Shown here one piece after another: positions 17,520-27,900 of a stretch of DNA of 64,000 nucleotides. Source of the stretch: Capnocytophaga gingivalis ATCC 33624 (GTDB lineage: Bacteria > Bacteroidota > Bacteroidia > Flavobacteriales > Flavobacteriaceae); NCBI RefSeq assembly GCF_000174755.1, contig NZ_ACLQ01000021.1:21153-85152 (forward strand). The letters are read 5' to 3'. The translations under genes were made by a program, and so were the position numbers. Under the pieces are notes generated by a model. It did no database searches. It saw only the letters and a program-made list of their open reading frames with translations, and was not told the DNA's origin. Positions within the stretch are counted from its first letter, which is position 1. Each line of letters starts with the position of its first letter.

Positions 17520-17739
17520 TTATGGCTTTGATAGTTCAAAAGCAATTTCCTCCAGATTCTTATCCCAGGTCACACGAGCTCCCATAAGCTTGCCCTTTTG
17601 AAAATAAAACTCAAACTGATCAACCTCATAGTAGCGATTCTTCTTTGTTTGTGGAATCCTGAGGTGATCCCCCTTGAGTGTCCAAGAGCGGGTATCCTTG
17701 CGGCGAGACACCTGTAATGAGTAGTAATAGTTTTTTCAT
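17520..17739 (-). pseudogene. remnant of a small secreted-protein gene
   Basis: An ATG at 17739 begins MKKLLLLITG, a signal-peptide start, but after about 10 codons the coding-like reading moves to another frame (VSRRKDTRSWTLKGDHL ... FELSKP, 63 codons ending at 17520). Deleting one base near 17711 would join them into about 72 residues. It follows the 251-residue secreted gene by 5 bases, so it was part of the same operon. Could instead be a short gene with a GTG start at 17711. Confidence 0.4.
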
Positions 17740-17744
17740 ATTTT

Positions 17745-18500
17745 TTAATCCTTATAAGCATCGGGATACTTCTTTTTAATCTCTTGGATATATTCGTCCC
17801 AACCATATTTATAATACTCAGGGGCAGGGGAAAATTCTCCTGCACCCATATCCAAATCTCCTGCACAGGGAACATGATAATGCCCCCAACTCACTTGCTG
17901 AGACTTATGTGTTTGCTTGCTGGTCCAAGTCCCTATATAGGCATTATTCAAGTAAGGGTCTGCCATAAGATAGCCATCATTATATTCTATCTTTCCCTTT
18001 TTGGAGAGAAACCACCATAAGAGCACTTTACCCTTGAATACCCCAGTGGCTGGGAGGTCTTCATATTCGTCCAAAATGAAATCGCCCACGGCCACTCCTT
18101 CTTCCTGTACACCACTATTTTCTGTGTAGAGATCATTTGTGGTATCTTCTGGTTTGCCTGAGATAAGTTGGGTAAGGGTTATACTCCCCTTGAATTGTCT
18201 GACATTCTTCCCTACTCGTGTCCTCCCCGCTATTTCATACATCAAAGGATTCTGAGGATTGCGCTTAACAGAAGAAATCAAGACCACTAAGCGTTTTTTA
18301 TGAACCCCTATAGCCCCTAAATAATCTGTACTTTGGTTGAGAATAACCGAAGAGAAGTCCGCCTTCTGAATATCTATCTTGGAAGGATAGGTTTTGTCAT
18401 AGAAGAGGGTCATTTTGTTTAATACATCCTTATAGGTACAAGGCTGTGCCATAGCTGAAGAGAACAAACCGAATAGCAGAATAAAAGTCTCTTTTTTCAT
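17745..18500 (-). CDS. hypothetical secreted protein
   Basis: 251 residues, signal peptide cleaved after AMA (FGLFSSAMAQPC). The mature chain has a region that could bind or mimic a cell-wall or lipid partner but matches no family I recognise. Repeated aromatic residues near the C-terminus (WGHYHVPCAGDLDMGAGEF) and two cysteines. Followed directly by the remnant gene. Confidence 0.6.
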   Translation of the reverse strand: MKKETFILLFGLFSSAMAQPCTYKDVLNKMTLFYDKTYPSKIDIQKADFSSVILNQSTDYLGAIGVHKKRLVVLISSVKRNPQNPLMYEIAGRTRVGKNVRQFKGSITLTQLISGKPEDTTNDLYTENSGVQEEGVAVGDFILDEYEDLPATGVFKGKVLLWWFLSKKGKIEYNDGYLMADPYLNNAYIGTWTSKQTHKSQQVSWGHYHVPCAGDLDMGAGEFSPAPEYYKYGWDEYIQEIKKKYPDAYKD

Positions 18501-18560
18501 ATCTATAAGTTTAAAAAAGGGATAGAGTCTCCCCTATCCCTCTTAGTAAATATTTTTAAC

Positions 18561-19313
18561 TTATTTCATCGCCTGAATAATGGAGATAAAATCATCTGCC
18601 ACAAGGGCAGCTCCTCCTATGAGGCCTCCATCTACATCAGGATTAGCAAAAAGAGAAGTCGCATTCTTGGCATTACAGCTACCACCATATAGAATAGTGA
18701 GATTATCGGCCACTTCCTTGCCATACTTATCCGCTACAGTCTTGCGGATAAAAGCGTGTATCTCTTGCGCCTGCTCAGGAGTAGCTGTCTCACCCGTACC
18801 AATAGCCCATACTGGTTCGTAAGCAAGTACAATATGCTTCCAAGCATCCTTAGGTAAGTGGAAAAGAGCTTTTTCTATTTGGCGCTGCACCACTTCAAAG
18901 TGTTTCTCGGCCTTACGCTCGGCAAGTTTCTCCCCTATACAGAAGATGATACGAAACTGATGAGCAAGGGCAGTATCGACCTTTTTAGCGAGACTTTCGT
19001 CCGTTTCATTAAAGTATTCACGACGTTCGGAGTGTCCTAAGATAGTGGTTCTAACTCCTATAGCCTCAAGCATAGAAGCAGATACTTCTCCAGTGAAAGC
19101 CCCCTTTTCAGCAAAGTGCATATTCTGTGCAGCTACGACAATAGGACTTCCTTTTGTTTTTTCCACTGCTAAAGCCAGATTCACAAAAGATGGAGCTATA
19201 ATCACCTCTGCCTTAGTTTGTGGGAGCTTCTGTAGCAAAGCGGCAATGAGCTCTGCGGATTGCCCCGCATCATTGTTCATTTTCCAGTTTCCTGCAATTA
19301 TTTTTTTTCTCAT
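18561..19313 (-). CDS. tpiA: triosephosphate isomerase
   Basis: Interconverts dihydroxyacetone phosphate and glyceraldehyde 3-phosphate in glycolysis. 250 residues, normal length. The catalytic lysine is in GNWKMN, the histidine in LGHSERR, the glutamate in AYEPVWAIGTG, and the phosphate loop in GGSCNAKN and GGLIGGAAL. Stands alone on the minus strand between the secreted hypothetical gene and the peptide transporter. Confidence 0.96.
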   Translation of the reverse strand: MRKKIIAGNWKMNNDAGQSAELIAALLQKLPQTKAEVIIAPSFVNLALAVEKTKGSPIVVAAQNMHFAEKGAFTGEVSASMLEAIGVRTTILGHSERREYFNETDESLAKKVDTALAHQFRIIFCIGEKLAERKAEKHFEVVQRQIEKALFHLPKDAWKHIVLAYEPVWAIGTGETATPEQAQEIHAFIRKTVADKYGKEVADNLTILYGGSCNAKNATSLFANPDVDGGLIGGAALVADDFISIIQAMK

Positions 19314-19393
19314 AAGTCTGTTATTTTGATTAAGTAATAGATCTTTTCTAATTCAGGTGTAAAGATACTACTTTCCCTTGAGAAATGCAAGTT

Positions 19394-21160
19394 TTATTTC
19401 ACTCCATGCATAAGTTTTTTGATCATAGGGTGCAGAAGAATTACTAATATTCCTGCTCCTGCGGCTATGACTGCAAAAATAAGGAAGAAAGTACTTAATC
19501 CATAGTTTTGCTTGACATACTCTATCTGTCCACCTAAGGTTGCAGCTATCTTTTGAGCAATAGCAATTCCTAAGTACCACATACCGAACATGAAGGCAAG
19601 CATTCTGGCTGGTACTAACTTGGAAACATAGGAAAGTCCCACAGGAGAGATGAATAATTCCCCTAAAGTATGGAATAGATAGGTAAGGATAAGGAATATT
19701 ACAGAGATCTTCGCTCCTTCGCCCAAACCTGTAGCGCCTAACCATATAGCAATATATCCAATGGCCACGAAGAACAATCCAAAGCCATACTTGTAGGCTG
19801 CTGGAGGATTGAATTTAGATTCCCATATCTTCGATACAGAGGAAGCTAAGGTAATGACAAAGAAGGGGTTAAGCACAGAGAACCACGATACAGAGATTTC
19901 GGATTCTGTCTTAGCAAATTCACTCTTGAGCATATACACTACCACTACCCAGATGAGAGAAAAACATAATAGGAGAATCATATTGGTAATTGGGATATGT
20001 TTCCAAGTGGCTATTGCAAGCCTTATAAGCACATAGAAGATAATGATCAAGGGCACCACCACAATAAGGCTGTTAATGATATTGAAGATAAACAATCCAT
20101 TGCCTGTAAGACTTCTATCCACATGATCACGAGCAATAATAATCAATGAAGAAGGTGCTTGATCGAAGGTTATATAAAAGAACATGATAAAGATTGCCAA
20201 GCTCACCACTGCCAACATACGGCTACGCACTACCCCTTCATAGCGCATGATACGGGAGAAGAGTACATAGATAAAGAGTACTAAGGTAATGATGATAAAG
20301 AGCGTTTGTCCTCTCATAAGGGAGCTATTCGCCCAAGCAAAGACATCATACATGCCATTCTTGGACAATGGATCATTGAAAGCATAAGTGAGTCCCAGAA
20401 GGGTTACTATCGTAATGAGGATTGTATCGGTAAAGGTAAAAGGATTACGCTTATCCGTATCTTCTTTTTTGACTTCTGTGACTTGTTTTTCCTCTTTTTG
20501 TTGAGGAAGCGATTGCTTAAGTACCCCTAAATCTCCCATAAGGTTCTTTGCGAAAACAAATTGGATTGTTCCCAATGCCATAAAGATACCTGCCAGTCCG
20601 AAGCCCCAACTCCAGCCATGAGTCATCGCTAAGTACCCACAGAGCATGGTACCGAAGAAAGAGCCTGAATTGACCCCCATATAGAAAATGGTATAAGCAC
20701 TATCCTTCTTATCAGCATGCTCCTTGAACATTTCCGAGAGGATAGAAGGGACATTAGGCTTGAAGAATCCTACTCCTATCACTAAGCAAGTAAGCCCTAT
20801 GTAGAACATCACAGGGATAGATAGGAAGAGACAGAGCTGTCCTATAGTCATGATCACCGCTCCGGTAATCACAGCATTGCGCGCCCCGAGGTACTTATCG
20901 GCAATGATACCCCCCAAGACAGGAGTTAGGTATAGGAGCATGGCATACGTTCCATAGAGCGAAGCCGCTTGCTCAGCGGTCCAGCCCCAACCTCCCTTAG
21001 GATCCCCCAAGAGGATCTCAGCGGTTAGAAATTGTACCAAAAGGACACGCATTCCATAGAAGGAAAAGCGTTCCCACATCTCAGTGAAGAACAAAAAGAA
21101 AAGTCCCGAGGGCTGCCCCAGTACTTTTGTGTCGAAATAATGTTTCTTTTGCTGTTCCAT
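19394..21160 (-). CDS. POT-family proton-coupled oligopeptide transporter
   Basis: 588 residues with about 14 predicted membrane helices. The POT signature is at the N-terminus (EMWERFSFYGMR, the ExxER proton-coupling motif) with GGIIADKYLGAR and the FYMGVNSGS motif of the family. Imports di- and tripeptides with protons. Together with DPP-IV-like and peptidase E genes in this window it fits a peptide-consuming lifestyle. No close operon partner. Confidence 0.92.
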   Translation of the reverse strand: MEQQKKHYFDTKVLGQPSGLFFLFFTEMWERFSFYGMRVLLVQFLTAEILLGDPKGGWGWTAEQAASLYGTYAMLLYLTPVLGGIIADKYLGARNAVITGAVIMTIGQLCLFLSIPVMFYIGLTCLVIGVGFFKPNVPSILSEMFKEHADKKDSAYTIFYMGVNSGSFFGTMLCGYLAMTHGWSWGFGLAGIFMALGTIQFVFAKNLMGDLGVLKQSLPQQKEEKQVTEVKKEDTDKRNPFTFTDTILITIVTLLGLTYAFNDPLSKNGMYDVFAWANSSLMRGQTLFIIITLVLFIYVLFSRIMRYEGVVRSRMLAVVSLAIFIMFFYITFDQAPSSLIIIARDHVDRSLTGNGLFIFNIINSLIVVVPLIIIFYVLIRLAIATWKHIPITNMILLLCFSLIWVVVVYMLKSEFAKTESEISVSWFSVLNPFFVITLASSVSKIWESKFNPPAAYKYGFGLFFVAIGYIAIWLGATGLGEGAKISVIFLILTYLFHTLGELFISPVGLSYVSKLVPARMLAFMFGMWYLGIAIAQKIAATLGGQIEYVKQNYGLSTFFLIFAVIAAGAGILVILLHPMIKKLMHGVK

Positions 21161-21394
21161 AGTATTTATAATGATTTTTTGTGTTTCCTATACCGATATT
21201 ATTTCTATAAAGAGCTGTTAATTAATACATTGGTTATAAAAAAAGCTTCTTTGAAAACGGCTATAAAAATAGGTTTTTTTTCTGAAATTACCTAATTTTT
21301 TTTATTTTTCATATCATTTTTTCTACACATCTCCTTGAAGAGCTATAACAGAGAATATAATATAAGCCCAAAGAAGTATTTATAGAATAAATCA

Positions 21395-21424
21395 TTGAAC
21401 ATTACTCATTATTTTGTATCTTTG
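21395..21424 (+). promoter_or_regulatory. -33/-7 promoter of capA-like/gcvH operon
   Basis: TTG at 21395-21397, 19-base spacer, TATCTTTG at 21417-21424, 30 bases before the start codon. Confidence 0.7.
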
Positions 21425-21454
21425 CCCTTTGTTTGTTAACCTTGTTTTTCCACT

Positions 21455-22552
21455 ATGAAAAAAGGACTCCTATTCTGCTTTTTACTTATCAGCTTCTATA
21501 GCTTGGGACAAGTCTCCATAAACAAGGAAAAGGACACCCTTTCCTTACTTTTTGCTGGAGATATCATGGGACACTCCCCACAGATCACATCTGCCTATAA
21601 TAAGACAACACAACGATATGAATATGAGCCTGTCTTTGCTAAAGTAGCCCCTATCTTCAGGAAAAATGACTATGTAATAGCCAACCTAGAGGTAACCCTC
21701 GGTGGGAAGCCTTATACGGGATATCCAACCTTCTCCTCGCCTAATGCCCTAGCAGCAGCTTGCTATAAGAGTGGTATCAATGTGATGGTAACGGCGAACA
21801 ACCATTCCTGCGACCGTGGAAAAAAGGGAATCACCAACACACTATATCAGTTGGATTCTTTGGGAATAAAGCATACAGGCACCTTCTATGACCTAATAGA
21901 CAGGGCTCGTAGGAACCTACTTGTGCTGAGGAAAAACAATATCCGTGTAGGAATCCTTAACTATACTTATGGTACCAATGGCCTACCTATCCCTGAACCT
22001 ACCCTAGTGAATCTACTTGATACCCTCCAGATAAAAAAAGACCTACAAAGCGCCCACGCCCACAAGCTTGACAAACTCATTGCAGTAGTACATTGGGGAG
22101 TAGAATATGCTACCAAACCCAACCAAGCTCAAAAAGACATGGCCAATTTCCTCCTGAGAAATGGAGTGGATGCTATCATAGGGGGGCACCCACATGTACT
22201 CCAACCTATGGAGAAAAATACTAATGACCAATTTGTTGCCTATTCCTTGGGCAACTTTATCTCCAACCAGCGCAAGCGCCATACCGATGGCGGCCTGATG
22301 GTTAAGCTCTCTTTTGTCAAAAATAAAGAAGGAAAGACGAAATTTCTGATTCCTCAGTACTACCTCACTTGGGTACATATATATCAACAAGAGGGGAAAA
22401 ACCACTATGAGATACTCCCTTGCGCACAAGTAGAAAAGGAGAATTTCGAAGGACTGGACAAAGAGAGTATTAAGCAGATAAAACTCTTTATAGAAGACTC
22501 TCGCAAGCTTTTCCTTGAGAATAATATAGGATATATAGTTGAGAAAAAATAG
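21455..22552 (+). CDS. CapA-family (PgsA-like) exported metallophosphatase-fold protein
   Basis: 365 residues with a signal peptide (FCFLLISFYSLGQ). CapA family marks: FAGDIMGHSPQ, NLEVTLGGKP, the metal-site VTANNHSCDRG, VVHWGVEY and GGHPHVLQP. CapA/PgsA proteins take part in poly-gamma-glutamate capsule synthesis in Bacillus, but in Bacteroidota the partner synthetase genes are usually absent, as they are here, so the function is unknown. Followed 20 bases later by gcvH, suggesting cotranscription. Confidence 0.85.
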   Translation: MKKGLLFCFLLISFYSLGQVSINKEKDTLSLLFAGDIMGHSPQITSAYNKTTQRYEYEPVFAKVAPIFRKNDYVIANLEVTLGGKPYTGYPTFSSPNALAAACYKSGINVMVTANNHSCDRGKKGITNTLYQLDSLGIKHTGTFYDLIDRARRNLLVLRKNNIRVGILNYTYGTNGLPIPEPTLVNLLDTLQIKKDLQSAHAHKLDKLIAVVHWGVEYATKPNQAQKDMANFLLRNGVDAIIGGHPHVLQPMEKNTNDQFVAYSLGNFISNQRKRHTDGGLMVKLSFVKNKEGKTKFLIPQYYLTWVHIYQQEGKNHYEILPCAQVEKENFEGLDKESIKQIKLFIEDSRKLFLENNIGYIVEKK

Positions 22553-22572
22553 AAAATTAAAGAAATAAAGAA

Positions 22573-22950
22573 ATGAACCTACCAGAAGAACTCCGTTATA
22601 CCGCAGAGCACCTTTGGGTAAGAGCCGAAGGGGACTTATTCTATGCAGGAATTACCGATTTTGCACAGCAACAACTCAGTGATATTGTATACGTAGAAGT
22701 AGAAACCGAAGGTGAAACCCTTGGCAAAGACCAAGTATTTGGTACTATAGAAGCCGTAAAGACACTCTCAGACCTCTTCATGCCTCTCTCAGGAGAGATT
22801 ATCGCCTTCAACAAAGAGCTTGTACGTAAGCCTGAACAGATTAACAAAACTCCCTATGAGTCTTGGATTATCCAAATAAAACCTACTGCTCTCACTGAGT
22901 TAGAAGAATTACTATCTGCTGAAGAATATGCATCAATGATTAATGATTAA
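22573..22950 (+). CDS. gcvH: glycine cleavage system H protein
   Basis: Lipoylated carrier of the glycine cleavage complex. 125 residues; the lipoyl lysine is in GTIEAVKTLSDLF, with the flanking hybrid-fold pattern normal for the family. The C-terminus ends SMIND: these codons (TCA ATG ATT AAT GAT) are the left arm of the intergenic inverted repeat, so the natural end was extended or replaced by repeat DNA. No other gcv genes nearby. Confidence 0.93.
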   Translation: MNLPEELRYTAEHLWVRAEGDLFYAGITDFAQQQLSDIVYVEVETEGETLGKDQVFGTIEAVKTLSDLFMPLSGEIIAFNKELVRKPEQINKTPYESWIIQIKPTALTELEELLSAEEYASMIND

Positions 22951-22995
22951 TGAGCAATGAGTTCAATAGCATTGACATTAATCATTAATCATTGA
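22933..22995. terminator. 20-bp perfect inverted repeat between convergent gcvH and mlaF-like genes
   Basis: TCAATGATTAATGATTAATG and its exact complement with a 23-base spacer. The left arm includes the last five codons and stop of gcvH. No T runs, so termination activity is inferred from position. Confidence 0.5.
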
Positions 22996-22998
22996 TCA

Positions 22999-23763
22999 CT
23001 AATCATTATTCAAGTACATCTGTCGTACTTTCTTAAAGAGTTCAGAGGAGTAAACAAAGTCAGTAACCGCCTCGTTATTCGTTTTGAAGATAGTATCCTT
23101 GCTACCTTCCCATTCTTTGTACCCATTCTTGAGGAAGATAATCTGTTCCCCTATCTCCATGACAGAGTTCATATCGTGGGTATTGATAATGGTGGTGATG
23201 TTAAACTCTTCTGTTACGGTATGAATTAGATTATCTATAACAATAGACGTTTTAGGATCCAGCCCTGAGTTAGGCTCATCACAGAAGAGGTACTTGGGCG
23301 AGTTCACCACTGCACGAGCAATAGCCACACGCTTTTGCATCCCCCCCGATATCTCGGCAGGTTTCTTATGATGGGCATTGACCAGATTCACCTTTTCCAA
23401 GACAAAATCCACCCTATCCTTCATCTCGGCAGGGGTCAGAGAAGAAAACATCTGCAGCGGGAACATCACATTCTCCTCCACCGTCATGGAATCAAAAAGC
23501 GCACTCCCTTGGAAGACCATTCCCATCTCTTGGCGCAACTTACGACGTTGTTCCTTATTCATATCGGCATACTTGACCCCATCATAGATAATGTTGCCAC
23601 TATCAGGAATATGCAATCCCAAGAGTGTCTTTAGGAAAACGGTCTTTCCAGAACCACTCTGCCCTATGATAAGGTTTGTCTTTCCCTTGTGAAAAGTTGC
23701 CGAGATTCCTTTAAGAATCTCTACCCCGTCAAAGGATTTTTTTATATCTTGTACTTCAATCAT
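22999..23763 (-). CDS. MlaF-like ABC transporter ATPase
   Basis: 254-residue ABC ATPase: Walker A GQSGSGKTVFLK, signature ISGGMQKRVAIARA, Walker B YLFCDEPNSGLD. The LIGQSGSGKT and QEMGMVFQGSALFDSMTV context is that of MlaF, which powers inner-membrane MlaE/MCE lipid transport that keeps the outer membrane asymmetric. It directly follows the permease with no gap. An MCE (MlaD-like) gene is not adjacent. Confidence 0.85.
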   Translation of the reverse strand: MIEVQDIKKSFDGVEILKGISATFHKGKTNLIIGQSGSGKTVFLKTLLGLHIPDSGNIIYDGVKYADMNKEQRRKLRQEMGMVFQGSALFDSMTVEENVMFPLQMFSSLTPAEMKDRVDFVLEKVNLVNAHHKKPAEISGGMQKRVAIARAVVNSPKYLFCDEPNSGLDPKTSIVIDNLIHTVTEEFNITTIINTHDMNSVMEIGEQIIFLKNGYKEWEGSKDTIFKTNNEAVTDFVYSSELFKKVRQMYLNND

Positions 23764-24501
23764 TTACGTAAGGAGAATTTGAGTAATAATAAAATCAATA
23801 ATAATAATTGCCACACTTGTCCATACGAAGGAGATGGTACTAGCCTTTCCTACGTCCAAGGCGCCCCCCTTCATATAATAGCCGTGATATGCCGGAATAG
23901 TCGCCAGCACAAAGGCAAAAATAACACTCTTAATAAGTGCATAGGTGATATCGAAAGCGCGGAACTGTAACTTCAAACCTTCCAGGAACTCTGCCGAGGT
24001 AGCATAGTGCCCTACAGTAGCCGCAATATACCCCCCATAGATACCCAAAGCCATCGCCATAGTAATGGCAAAAGGATACAAAAGCAAGGCAATAATCTTA
24101 GGAAAGATAAGGTAATTAAGAGAATTGACCCCCATGATATCCAAGGCATCTATCTGTTCGGTAACACGCATAGTCCCAATACTTGAAGTGATAAAGGAAC
24201 CCACCTTCCCCGCTACTATGATAGAGGTAAAGGTAGGAGCAAACTCCAGTACAATGGTCTGACGGGTGGCAAAGCCAATAAGACTCTTAGGTATAAGAGG
24301 GTTATCTATGTTCAGTGCCATCTGTATGGCAATTACCGCCCCGACAAAGAGCGAGATAAAAGCAATAATCCCCAACGATCCATACATAAGGTCATCTATC
24401 TCCTTCATTATAAGCCTTTTCATCATAGCCCATTTGGTGCGTTTGCGGAATATCTCGTATAACATCAGGAAATACCTCCCGATAGCTTCTAAATGTTTCA
24501 T
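23764..24501 (-). CDS. MlaE-like lipid ABC transporter permease
   Basis: 245 residues, about five or six membrane helices, typical of MlaE/YrbE permeases (VLEFAPTFTSIIVAGKVGS ... GTMRVTEQIDALDIMGVNS). I start at MKHLEAIG rather than the ATG at 24522, because the -7 box TATCTTTG (24527-24520 on the minus strand) overlaps the earlier start. Works with the ATPase encoded next; exchanges phospholipids between membranes. Confidence 0.85.
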   Translation of the reverse strand: MKHLEAIGRYFLMLYEIFRKRTKWAMMKRLIMKEIDDLMYGSLGIIAFISLFVGAVIAIQMALNIDNPLIPKSLIGFATRQTIVLEFAPTFTSIIVAGKVGSFITSSIGTMRVTEQIDALDIMGVNSLNYLIFPKIIALLLYPFAITMAMALGIYGGYIAATVGHYATSAEFLEGLKLQFRAFDITYALIKSVIFAFVLATIPAYHGYYMKGGALDVGKASTISFVWTSVAIIIIDFIITQILLT

Positions 24502-24994
24502 TGTGATGATTTGAGAGGGCAAAGATACAAAAAAAGTAAAAGGTAAAAAGTAAAAAATAAAAAACTAACAATTGACAGAAAGTAAAAGCCTTGCCACTAC
24601 CGACTTTCTGCTCTTTTCTGATTGGAAATTAGCTTGTTAAAATAGAGTTAAATTATTAATTGTATAGGCATAGAATAGATTATGTCTATAGACAATAAAC
24701 GATATTTGTAAAACATCTATAATATTCATTGTGAGTAAATTAATATACTTTTGTATTTGTTGAATACATTTTTGTGTTTTTTATGTTTTAATTAAAATTT
24801 GAAGTTAAAAAAAGTTAATTGAATAATATTAATTTGTTTTATTAATAATTAACATTGTATTTTGTTTAGTTTTGAAGTAAAATCTACGATATTTTACTTA
24901 ATAAAGAGAAAAAGGTGAATAAATTCATAAAAAGATTGTTTTTATCAGATTTTTTTATGAATATTTGCAAAACTAATTGCTTAAACGTATTAAG
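24502..24994. other. gene-free AT-rich leader region of the SusC operon
   Basis: Almost 500 bases without a gene. It holds the minus-strand mlaE promoter at its left end and several TAnnTTTG-like boxes on the plus strand (for example TACTTTTG at 24746-24753, with no well-spaced -33). The best candidate for the operon is TTG at 24936-24938, 21-base spacer, AATATTTG at 24960-24967. No conserved RNA structure or leader peptide was recognised. Confidence 0.45.
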
Positions 24995-27900
24995 ATGAAA
25001 AGAAAATGGCTGTATGTGCTGTTGGGGTTCTTATGGCTCACATTCTCAGGGCTATACGCTCAAGAGCAGACCGTAACAGGTGTGGTCAAGGACCAAGATG
25101 GGCGACCACTCTTAGGAGTATCCGTAGTGGAGAAGGGTACCACTCATGGAGTGGATACCGATTTGGACGGTAATTTTACCATCAAAGTGTCCAATGAGAA
25201 AGCGGTTCTTGTTTTCTCTATGGTAGGTAGTACTCCAGTGGAACGAGTAGTGGGCAACAACAAAGTGTTGAATATTGTCCTCAAGGAAGAAGTAACAGAG
25301 CTTACAGGTCTTGTCTTCACAGGTTACCAAGAGATAGATAAGAAGCTCTTTACAGGTAATTCGCAAACACTTAAGATAGACAACATCAAGCAAGATGGAG
25401 TTGTAGATGTAGGTCGTATGCTTGAGGGACGTTCAGCAGGGGTCAATGTACAGAACCTTTCAGGTACTTTTGGCACATCTCCTAAGATTACTATACGTGG
25501 AGGTTCCTCTATCTTTGGAGATACCAAACCCCTCTGGGTAGTGGATGGAGCTGTACAGGAGGAGGTGGTAAACCTTTCCTTTGAACAGTTAGCCTCTGGA
25601 GATGCCTCAACCCTAATTAGCTCAGCAATCTCAGGGCTGAATGCCAATGATATTGAGAGTATAGAAATCCTCAAGGATGCCTCCGCACTTTCCTTATATG
25701 GAGCACGTGCGCTTAATGGAGCAGTAATCATTACTACCAAAAGTGGAAAACGCAATGTGAAGACACAGTTGAGCTACCAGTTGGAGGAGTCTGTACGTAT
25801 GATTCCTAATTATGCACAGTTCGACCTGATGAACTCCCAAGAGACCATGAGTGTCTATCGTGAGTTGGAGCAAAAGGGCTATTTAGACCGAGCTACTTAT
25901 ATGGCTGCTCAACAAGGTGGAGCTTACCAGATCATGTACCGAAATACCGATACTTATGATCCTGCTACTGGTCGCTTTCTATTGCAGAACAGTCCAGAGG
26001 CACGTAATGCTTTCTTGCGCAAATACGAGTATGCCAATACGGACTGGTTCAAAACCCTCTTCCGACCTTCCTTAACTCAAAATCATACCTTGAGCCTTAG
26101 TGGTGGAGGGGAGAATACGACTATCTATAGTTCATTAGGCTTCTTTGTAGACCCAGGATGGACGATAGCCGATAGGGTACACCGTATTACCGGAAATATA
26201 AAGACCACTTATGACCTCTCTTCTAAGGTGAAGATAGGTATCCTAGCACAAGGAGCCATCCGTAACCAAAAAGCACCGGGTACCTTCTCCCGTTCGAGCA
26301 ATCAGGTAACAGGGGAGTACGAACGTGATTTCGACATCAATCCCTTCAGCTATGCACTCAATACTACTCGTGCACTACGTCCCTATGATGATGAAGGCAA
26401 CTACGACTATTATCGTATGAACTATGCACCTATGAATATCCTTAAGGAGCTTAAGAATAATTATATAGATCTGAAGATGATGGAGTACAAGCTCCAAAGT
26501 GACTTAGAGATCAAATTCACTCCAGCGCTTAAGTACAAGTTCTTAGGTTCGGTACGCTATGCCCAAAGTACCCAAGAGCACACGATCTCCGAGGGTTCCA
26601 ATGTGGTAGGGGCTTATCGTGCTAACGATAATATGATTATAGGGGAGCGCAACCCATTCCTATACCGCAACCCTGATGATCCTTCAGCCCTTCCGCAAGT
26701 GGTACTTCCCAACGGAGGTATCTATAAGTTGGAACAAAATAACCTCCAAAGCTACTACTTACGCAATGCCTTGGAGTACAATAAGGCTTTCAAAGACCAA
26801 GATGAGCAGGACAAGCATACCCTTAAGCTCTTCTTAGGACAAGAATTCCGTTATACCGATAGGGATAACCAATCCTTCGATGGTTATGGCTATCAGTTCA
26901 ATCGTGGTGGAGTAGTCTTTACTGATCCTCGAATCATAGAGAAGGTGATTGCCGATAACGCCCAATACTTTGATCGCTCTACCGGTCGTGAACGAGGAGT
27001 AGCTTTCTTCTCTCAGGCATCCTATGGCTTCCGCAACCGTTATATTCTCTCTGGTACACTGAACTATGAGGGTTCTAACCAGCTTGGTAGAAGCCGCAAG
27101 GCTCGCTGGCTCCCTACTTGGAATATCAGTGGCCGCTGGAATGTGACCAACGAACATTTCTTGCCTGCGACTCATGCTCTTTCTAACCTCTCTTTCCGTC
27201 TTAGCTATGGACTGATTGCAGGACTGAACAATATAGGAAATGCCTTACCTATCATGATCAGTACCATCACCCCCCGCTTCCGCAACCAGGATAATGAACG
27301 CCTAATCCGTATCCTTTCTCTCCAGAACTCTGACCTTACTTGGGAGAAGGTGTATGAGACTAACTTCGGTACTGACATAGGCTTCCTTTCCAATGCGATC
27401 TCCCTCTCGGTAGACCTCTACCAGAAGAACTCCAAGGACTTATTAGACATCGTGCGTACTTCCGGTATGGGTGGGGAATTGAATAAGTATGCTAATGATG
27501 CCTCCATGACCACTCGTGGGGTTGAGCTAGTACTAGATACTCGTAACTTCAAGACTGAGGATTTCACTTGGAGTACCAGTGTGAACTTTGCTTATTTTAA
27601 GCAAGAGATTACCTCCTTGGCCAATGCCTCCAACAGTGTTTTCAACTTAGTACGTGAGACAGGGGGCAATGTATTGGGTAATCCACGCAACACCCTTTAT
27701 TCCTATGATTTTGCAGGTCTTAATAACCAAGGAATGCCGCTATTGAACCTTAAGGGAGGAAGTAGAGACTATAAGGATATTGATTTCCAAGACCGTGATA
27801 ATATCCTCTCCTATCTCAAGAAAGAAGGAGCAGTGGATCCCAACATCACAGGAGGACTTAGCAATACCTTCCGTTACAAGAATTGGGAGCTAAACTTCCT

